Origin: an uncultured Pseudomonadota bacterium | GTDB taxonomy: Bacteria > Pseudomonadota > Gammaproteobacteria > Burkholderiales > SG8-39 | Length of the DNA: 5,350 nt | NCBI GenBank assembly: GCA_903864555.1 | Contig: CAIPGJ010000181.1 | Span: 1 to 5,350, forward strand | Reading direction: 5' to 3' | Part shown: piece after piece, positions 1 through 4,303 of the stretch | How the letters are laid out: every line of letters starts with the position of its first letter | Numbering within the stretch: the first letter of the stretch is position 1 | Translations under genes and position numbers: made by a program | The notes under the pieces: model-generated | Seen by the model: only the letters and a program-made list of their open reading frames with translations | Database searches by the model: none | What the model was told of the DNA's origin: nothing

Positions 1-1
1 C

Positions 2-271
2 GTCATGAAGTTCTGGCTGCAGATTTCCAAGGAAGAGCAGTACCGCCGCTTCAAGGAGCGCGAGAAGACCCGCCACAAGCAGTTCAAGATCACCGAGGAG
101 GACTGGCGCAACCGCAAGAAGTGGGCGCAGTACCAGGTGGCGGCGGCCGAGATGATCGAGCGAACCAGCACTTCGCTGGCACCCTGGGTCCTGGTGCCCT
201 CCAACGACAAGTACGTGGCCCGATTGAAGATCATCAAGTCGCTGTGCGACCGGATAGAGGCATTGCTGTAG
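2..271 (+). CDS. pap: Polyphosphate:AMP phosphotransferase (PPK2 family), C-terminal end only
   Basis: This is the last 89 codons of a gene that starts before the window; the frame is open from base 2 to the TAG at 269-271. The visible part matches the C-terminal end of the PPK2 domain: a K-F-W-L strand, the K-E-E-Q-x-x-R-F-K-E-R-E-K-T lid-like segment, F-K-I-T-E-E-D-W-R-N-R-x-K-W, then R-T-S-T-x-x-A-P-W and N-D-K-Y-x-A-R-x-K. PPK2 enzymes move phosphate between polyphosphate and nucleotides in the cytoplasm. The I-T-E-E-D-W-R-N-R stretch is more typical of the two-domain AMP-phosphorylating enzymes (Pap) than of ADP-phosphorylating PPK2. The Walker A and B motifs lie outside the window, so the substrate class is not settled; plain ppk2 is the alternative. 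It converges on the transporter gene. Confidence 0.85.
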   Translation, partial: VMKFWLQISKEEQYRRFKEREKTRHKQFKITEEDWRNRKKWAQYQVAAAEMIERTSTSLAPWVLVPSNDKYVARLKIIKSLCDRIEALL

Positions 272-296
272 TGGCGTGATCCCCGGCGGTGTAAAC

Positions 297-312
297 CCCC
301 TTTGACAAGGGG
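297..312. terminator. Possible bidirectional terminator hairpin between convergent genes
   Basis: CCCCTT (297-302) and AAGGGG (307-312) form a perfect 6-bp stem around the tetraloop TGAC. It sits in the 66-base gap between the stop codons of the two converging genes, where a shared terminator is expected. Neither strand has a proper T-tract: the minus strand continues GGTTTAC and the plus strand CTAAACC. An intrinsic terminator is plausible but weak. Confidence 0.4.
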
Positions 313-337
313 CTAAACCACGTTGGAGCCTCGGCCG

Positions 338-2617
338 CTACCCCTCCAGTGCATTCAGCTCGGCATCGGCATGTCGCAGCCTCGCCGAGAGCACCCGTGC
401 CAGACCTTCCATCATGCCCAGGCCCAGGCGTTTGTGGGACTCCACGAGTGCGTCGAAACGCTGCCGTGACAGCACATACAGATCGCAGTCGGTGAAGGCG
501 ACTGCTTCGGCCGAGCGCGGTTGCTGGTCGAGGAAGGCCATCTCGCCGAAGAAGGAGCCGCGGCCGAAGGTGGCCAGGTGGTGGCTGCGGTCGTCCGCCA
601 ATGGCAGCATGATGCGCACCGCGCCGCGCCGGATCAGGTAGATCTCGTCGCCGGTGTCGCCACGCGCGAAGATGCGCTCGCCGGCCTTGCAGGCGCGGGC
701 TTCCATGCAGGCTTCCAGCGCCGCCAGCGTGTCCTGCTTGCGCCGGGCGAACAGGTCGATCTCGCGCAGTTCCAGCGGCTTTTCCCGGGCCTGCGCCATG
801 TGCGCTTCCTCGATCAGCCGCTCTTCCACCCACTCCAGCGCGTCATCCAGTTCATCGAAGACGTGCGCATGGCTTTCCACGCCCGTGGACTTCGCCAGGC
901 CGACCTCCTGGAAATACTGGTGCAGGTCGCGTCCGCTGGGCACGCGCTTGGGCACGTTGCTGAACAGCAGTTGCGCGCCGCGCTCGGCCAGACGGTCCTC
1001 GATCTGCTGCAGCAGGTGCACGGCGGTGACATCCACCGACTGCACGCGCCGGAAGTCGAGTATCAGGTGGCGGTGCGTTGCCAGTTCCGGCTCGAGCGCT
1101 GTGTAGAGCTGGTCAGTGGTGCCGAAGAACAGGCTGCCCTGCAGTTCGAAGACCACAGTCTGTTCGCCCTGCTTCTCCAGGATTTCCATTTCCTCGGTGG
1201 TGTGCACGCGCTTGGAGAACATGCGATTGCCATAGCCCTTGTGCGCCACCACCGCGCCGCCGACCTGCTCACGCACGAACAGGGCGATGGCCAGCAGGAT
1301 GCCCGTGCCGGAGGCGGCGATCAGGCCGACCGTCAGCGCGACGATGACCACGGCTGCGATCACGGCGAAGTCCAGCATGGTCTGGCGTGACCTCAGGAAA
1401 TGCAGGCTGTCGCGGTCGAGCATGCGCATGCCGATGACGATCAGGATGCCGGCCAGCGCACCGATGGGCACCCAGGCGAGCACCGGAGCGAGCAGCAGGA
1501 AGGCCAGCAGCGCCAGCGCCCCTTCGATGAGGCCGGACCAGCGGGTGCGTCCGCCGCTGGCGATATTGACCAGCGTGGCGCCCATGGTGCCCGCACCCGG
1601 CACGCCGCCGGTTGCTGCGGAGGCGAGATTGCCCAGGCCCTGGCCGATGAGGGTGCGGTTGGAGTCATGGCGCGAGCGGGTCATGGCATCCAGCACGACG
1701 CAGGTCTTCAGCGAGTCGATGGAGAGCAGCACTGCCAGCGTCATCGCCGGCACGGCCAGTTGGGCCAGCTGCGACCAGCCCAGGGTCTCCGCCGCCTTCC
1801 AGCGCATGGTCAGCGTATCCATGAAGCCCGGACCATCCCCGCCCATCGGGCCGATCACCAGCGGGTTGTTGCGCAACTGCAGCAGCGCCGGGTCGAGCAG
1901 CGAGAACGAGAAGTAGGCCAGCACGCCGGCCACCAGCGCCAGGATCGCGGCAGGGACTGCCTTGGTCAGGCGCGGGGCCAGCATCATCACGGCGATGGTG
2001 ATGGCGCCCACCGCGGCCGCCTGCCAGGTCCACACCGAAGGCAGCGCCAGCGCTTCCTGCCAACTGGCCCCGGTGGGGGCGCCCAGCAGCTTGGGAATCT
2101 GGCTGAGGATGATGGTGAGGCCCACGCCGCTCAGATAGCCGCTCACCACGGGGTAGGGCATGTACTTGATCAGCCGGCCCAGGCCCACGGTGCCGAACAG
2201 GATCTGCAGGCCGCCGGCCAGCGCCGCGGTCACCAGCAGCATGAGCATGATCTCCGGGGCTTCCGCGCCGCGCTGCGACAGTTCCAGTGCCAGTGCCGAG
2301 AGCACTGCCGCGGCCGGTGCGCACGGTGCGCTGATCAGGCGCGGTGCCCCGCCCCAGGCCGAGGCCACCAGGCCCAGGGCCGTGGCACCCAGCATCCCGG
2401 CCAGCGCGCCCTGGGCGGCGAAGCCTTCGCCCAGGGCGGCGAAAGTCGCCACCCCGAAGGCGATGGCCGAGGGCAGGGCGACCAGCATGGCCGCCAGGCC
2501 GCCCCACAGGTCATTGGTCAGTTTGCCTGGTCCGGCAGAGGCCGGGCCGGGGGCTGGTGCAGGCGCTGGTGTGGTGAGCGCAGGCGTTGCTGCGGGTGTC
2601 TGGTCAGTGGCGGTCAT
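338..2617 (-). CDS. SulP/SLC26-type anion transporter with STAS and cyclic-nucleotide-binding domains
   Basis: A 759-residue inner-membrane protein with three parts. Residues 1-32 are a Pro/Ala/Thr-rich cytoplasmic tail. Residues about 35-452 hold the hydrophobic segments of a SulP transporter, including S-A-P-C-A-P (96-101), P-Y-P-V-V-S-G-Y (154-161) and the signature region D301 to about 360 (G-Q-G-L-G-N, then G-G-V-P-G-A-G-T, then N-I-A-S-G-G-R-T-R). Residues about 484-602 are a STAS domain (V-F-E-L-Q-G-S-L-F-F-G, then D-F-R-R-V-Q-S-V-D-V-T at 521-531). Residues about 625-750 are a cNMP domain with the phosphate cassette F-G-E-M (690-693) and P-R-S-A (700-703). The family moves sulfate, bicarbonate or dicarboxylates; the substrate cannot be read here. 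The ATG start is supported by AAGGA on the minus strand (2626-2630), 8 bases upstream. The gene runs divergently from the FMN enzyme gene. Confidence 0.93.
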   Translation of the reverse strand: MTATDQTPAATPALTTPAPAPAPGPASAGPGKLTNDLWGGLAAMLVALPSAIAFGVATFAALGEGFAAQGALAGMLGATALGLVASAWGGAPRLISAPCAPAAAVLSALALELSQRGAEAPEIMLMLLVTAALAGGLQILFGTVGLGRLIKYMPYPVVSGYLSGVGLTIILSQIPKLLGAPTGASWQEALALPSVWTWQAAAVGAITIAVMMLAPRLTKAVPAAILALVAGVLAYFSFSLLDPALLQLRNNPLVIGPMGGDGPGFMDTLTMRWKAAETLGWSQLAQLAVPAMTLAVLLSIDSLKTCVVLDAMTRSRHDSNRTLIGQGLGNLASAATGGVPGAGTMGATLVNIASGGRTRWSGLIEGALALLAFLLLAPVLAWVPIGALAGILIVIGMRMLDRDSLHFLRSRQTMLDFAVIAAVVIVALTVGLIAASGTGILLAIALFVREQVGGAVVAHKGYGNRMFSKRVHTTEEMEILEKQGEQTVVFELQGSLFFGTTDQLYTALEPELATHRHLILDFRRVQSVDVTAVHLLQQIEDRLAERGAQLLFSNVPKRVPSGRDLHQYFQEVGLAKSTGVESHAHVFDELDDALEWVEERLIEEAHMAQAREKPLELREIDLFARRKQDTLAALEACMEARACKAGERIFARGDTGDEIYLIRRGAVRIMLPLADDRSHHLATFGRGSFFGEMAFLDQQPRSAEAVAFTDCDLYVLSRQRFDALVESHKRLGLGMMEGLARVLSARLRHADAELNALEG

Positions 2618-2637
2618 GGTGTTCTTCCTTCCCGATG

Positions 2638-2643
2638 ACCCTA
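2638..2643 (-). promoter_or_regulatory. Candidate -10 hexamer of the transporter promoter
   Basis: On the minus strand this reads TAGGGT, which keeps the T, A and final T of TATAAT. Its first base is 28.5 bases from the centre of the FNR-type box; a class II FNR promoter has about 29.5. Transcription would start near 2630-2631, giving a leader of only 13-14 bases that just contains the AAGGA ribosome site. No matching -35 hexamer is needed at a class II site. The assignment rests on spacing and weak base matches. Confidence 0.35.
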
Positions 2644-2664
2644 ACCCGCCGCGGGCCCGGGGTA

Positions 2665-2678
2665 TTGATCCTGCTCAA
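2665..2678 (-). promoter_or_regulatory. FNR/ANR-type operator upstream of the transporter
   Basis: On the plus strand the site reads TTGAT-CCTG-CTCAA, and on the minus strand TTGAG-CAGG-ATCAA. The FNR/ANR consensus is TTGAT-N4-ATCAA, so nine of ten defined bases match. Its inner edge lies 47 bases upstream of the transporter ATG, and its centre is about 41 bases from the start site implied by the candidate -10. It is about 274 bases from the FMN enzyme start, so control of that gene is less likely. An oxygen-sensing Crp/Fnr-family activator is the natural reader; a DNR-like nitric-oxide regulator would recognise a similar site. Confidence 0.55.
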
Positions 2679-2848
2679 AGGGCACGACAAAGACAGGACA
2701 AGGGCAGGTCTTCCCGGCGTTGTGGACGGCGTGCCGGCCAGAGGGGCGCCCGCCATTTCGGCCTGTCTGAAAATAGGCGCACAATTACGCCCTGCGGCGG
2801 CGACCCTGTGACGGTGATGTGGCGGCAACGGGGAAAGCGGCCCAGGAC

Positions 2849-2873
2849 GAAGGACTCGAAGGACCAGAAGGAC
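2849..2873 (+). repeat. Three tandem 9-base units with core GAAGGAC
   Basis: GAAGGAC occurs at 2849-2855, 2858-2864 and 2867-2873, exactly 9 bases apart, with two variable bases between copies. A further AGGAC lies just before, at 2844-2848. The array is in the leader of the FMN enzyme gene, 72 bases upstream of its ATG. Its role is unknown; it may be chance in purine-rich leader sequence. Confidence 0.4.
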
Positions 2874-2935
2874 GCCTGCGGCCCGCGGTGGCAGCAGAAC
2901 CACCCGCCCGGCGTCTCACCGACTATCAATGACCT

Positions 2936-2943
2936 AGGAGGGG
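2936..2943 (+). promoter_or_regulatory. Strong Shine-Dalgarno site fixing the FMN enzyme start
   Basis: AGGAGGGG lies immediately upstream of the ATG at 2946. The AGGAGG core ends 4 bases before the start codon, close but workable. This site, with family homology beginning just after the ATG, decides the start against the long upstream in-frame extension. Confidence 0.8.
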
Positions 2944-2945
2944 CC

Positions 2946-4163
2946 ATGTTTTTTCCTGATCCGGCAGATGCACAGAACATATTTGACCTGCGTGACATGG
3001 CCAAGCAGCGCCTGCCCAAGTGGCTGTTCGAATTCGTCGACCGCGGCACTGAAGACGAAGTGATCCTGCGCCACAACCGCGAGGTGTTCGACAACATCCG
3101 CCTGGTGCCGCGCATGCTGCGCGATGTGTCCAAGCGCAGCCCCAAGACCACCATCTTCGGCAAGCCGATCAACATGCCCATCGCCATCGCCCCCACCGGC
3201 GTGGCCGGGATGATGTGGTACAAGGGCGAGCTCGAGCTGGCCAAGGCCGCGCGCGATGCCGGCATTCCGTTCTCCCTGGCCACTGGCTCCATCACCAGCA
3301 TGGAGCAGATCCGTGACGAGGTGGGCGGCACGCTGTGGATGCAGTTGTACATGTGGAAGGACCGCTCGCTCTCCCACCAGCTGGTCAAGCGCGCCGCCGC
3401 CGCCGGCTTCGAGGCGCTGCTGGTGACGGTGGACGGCACGGTGGCGGGCAACCGCGAGTACAACCGGCGCAACGGCTTTTCCGTGCCCTTCAGCTACAAC
3501 CGCAAGAACACCCTGGATGTGCTCACCCACCCACGCTGGATGCTGGGCTGCCTGGGCCGCTACATCGCCAACGGTGGCATGCCGCAGCGGGAGAATTTCC
3601 CTGCCGAACTGCGCGGCCGCATTACCTCCGAATACGGCAATGGCGGCGAGACGCGCAATGACACGCTCAACTGGGAAGACCTGAAGGCCCTGCGCGACAT
3701 GTGGCCGGGCAAGCTGCTGGTGAAGGGCATCCTGCATCCGGACGATGCCGAGATGTCCCTGGAGCAGGGCGCCGACGGCGTCATCGTGTCCAACCACGGC
3801 GGGCGCAATTTCGATTCGGCGCCCACGCCCATCGAGGTGCTGCCCTCCATCATCAAGGCGGTGGGCCACAAGACCACGGTGATCGTGGACAGCGGCTTTC
3901 GCCGCGGCACCGACATCGTCAAGGCCCTGGCCATGGGCGCGGACCTGGTGCTGGTCGGACGGGGCACGTTGTTTGGCACGGCCGCAGCCGGTTACGCGGG
4001 CGCCTCTCGCGCGCTGCAGCTGTACCGCGAGGAAATCACGCGCACCATGGGCCAGATCGGCTGCAACACCGTGGATGAAATCGATTCCAGCGTGCTGCTA
4101 CGCCATGTCGACCCGGAACTCACCGGCCGTGCCGACCGGCCGGCAGTGCGGAAGGTGGCCTGA
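2946..4163 (+). CDS. FMN-dependent alpha-hydroxy-acid dehydrogenase/oxidase (mandelate/lactate dehydrogenase-like)
   Basis: A 405-residue TIM-barrel flavoenzyme of the glycolate oxidase / L-lactate dehydrogenase / (S)-mandelate dehydrogenase family, which oxidises a 2-hydroxy acid to the 2-oxo acid. Visible motifs in order: R-L-P-K-x-x-F-x-F with T-E-D-E (22-38), I-A-P-T-G at the flavin (81-85), Q-L-Y (Y135), T-V-D (D163) with R170, L-V-K-G (K260), the catalytic S-N-H-G-G-R (H284, R287) and D-S-G-F-R-R-G (315-321). Residues about 190-250, with H-P-R-W, G-M-P-Q-x-x-N-F and N-W-E-D-L, resemble the loop that anchors (S)-mandelate dehydrogenase to the membrane, so membrane association and quinone coupling are possible. 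One oddity: the substrate-binding Tyr of the N-terminal segment (Tyr24 in spinach glycolate oxidase) aligns with F30. The substrate is not determinable. The selenoprotein gene follows on the same strand after 140 bases. Confidence 0.93.
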   Translation: MFFPDPADAQNIFDLRDMAKQRLPKWLFEFVDRGTEDEVILRHNREVFDNIRLVPRMLRDVSKRSPKTTIFGKPINMPIAIAPTGVAGMMWYKGELELAKAARDAGIPFSLATGSITSMEQIRDEVGGTLWMQLYMWKDRSLSHQLVKRAAAAGFEALLVTVDGTVAGNREYNRRNGFSVPFSYNRKNTLDVLTHPRWMLGCLGRYIANGGMPQRENFPAELRGRITSEYGNGGETRNDTLNWEDLKALRDMWPGKLLVKGILHPDDAEMSLEQGADGVIVSNHGGRNFDSAPTPIEVLPSIIKAVGHKTTVIVDSGFRRGTDIVKALAMGADLVLVGRGTLFGTAAAGYAGASRALQLYREEITRTMGQIGCNTVDEIDSSVLLRHVDPELTGRADRPAVRKVA

Positions 4164-4177
4164 GGCCACACCGCCGG

Positions 4178-4200
4178 CCCGCGCCTGCAGGGCGGGTCTT
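4178..4200 (+). terminator. GC-rich hairpin after the FMN enzyme gene, possible terminator or attenuator
   Basis: CCCGC (4178-4182) pairs with GCGGG (4192-4196). The stem extends by CC (4184-4185) with GG (4190-4191) past a one-base bulge, leaving the loop TGCA. TCTT follows, a poor T-tract. The hairpin starts 14 bases after the stop codon of the FMN enzyme gene. It could end or reduce transcription into the selenoprotein gene, or protect the 3' end of the upstream message. Confidence 0.35.
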
Positions 4201-4201
4201 C

Positions 4202-4231
4202 GCAGCGTGAACGCAAACCTGCGTTCGCTGC
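4202..4231 (+). other. Second intercistronic hairpin
   Basis: GCAGCG (4202-4207) pairs with CGCTGC (4226-4231). After a two-base bulge, AACGCA (4210-4215) pairs with TGCGTT (4220-4225) around the loop AACC, about 12 base pairs in all. No T-run follows, so it does not look like an intrinsic terminator. It could be an RNA-processing or stability element, or part of the leader of the next gene. Confidence 0.4.
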
Positions 4232-4290
4232 CGTAGCGGCAGGTCCGTCCCGCACGGCCCTGCTGACCCCGGACATCGAACTATCGAGCA

Positions 4291-4298
4291 AGAAGGAG
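4291..4298 (+). promoter_or_regulatory. Shine-Dalgarno site fixing the GTG start of the selenoprotein gene
   Basis: AGAAGGAG ends 5 bases before GTG at 4304-4306. There is no in-frame ATG before codon 43, and the family-like strand L-R-I-G-F-L-D-N at residues 27-34 lies before that codon. The site therefore supports the GTG start and shows that the region upstream of the TGA is translated. Confidence 0.8.
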
Positions 4299-4303
4299 TC
4301 AAC

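Larger units (their letters stand above)
2618..2945. other. Divergent intergenic region, 328 bases
   Basis: This region separates the transporter (minus) from the FMN enzyme gene (plus). The transporter-proximal end holds the ribosome site, a possible -10 and an FNR-type box. The middle has the 8-base palindrome GGGCGCCC (2744-2751) and an AT-richer patch around 2769-2787, where CACAAT (2780-2785) could be a weak -10 for the plus-strand gene, but no convincing -35 precedes it. The last 100 bases contain three copies of GAAGGAC and a strong Shine-Dalgarno sequence. The plus frame is open through this stretch, but nothing in its translation looks like protein and no good start is present, so I treat it as noncoding leader. 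Confidence 0.7.

Noticed and set aside
1400..2638. A 412-codon plus-strand open frame opposite the transporter
   Set aside because: Its product is rich in Gln, His, Arg and Gly with no recognisable motif, as expected for a shadow frame in GC-rich DNA. The minus-strand transporter has clear domains over its whole length.
2160..2945. A long N-terminal extension of the FMN enzyme in the same open frame
   Set aside because: Most of it is antisense to the transporter gene, its translation is low-complexity Pro/Ala/Arg, and the AGGAGG site with family homology begins at the ATG at 2946.
4232..4303. A sigma-70 promoter for the selenoprotein gene (CTGACC at 4263-4268 with AACTAT at 4279-4284)
   Set aside because: The two elements are only 10 bases apart and the second is a poor match, so no supportable promoter can be named.
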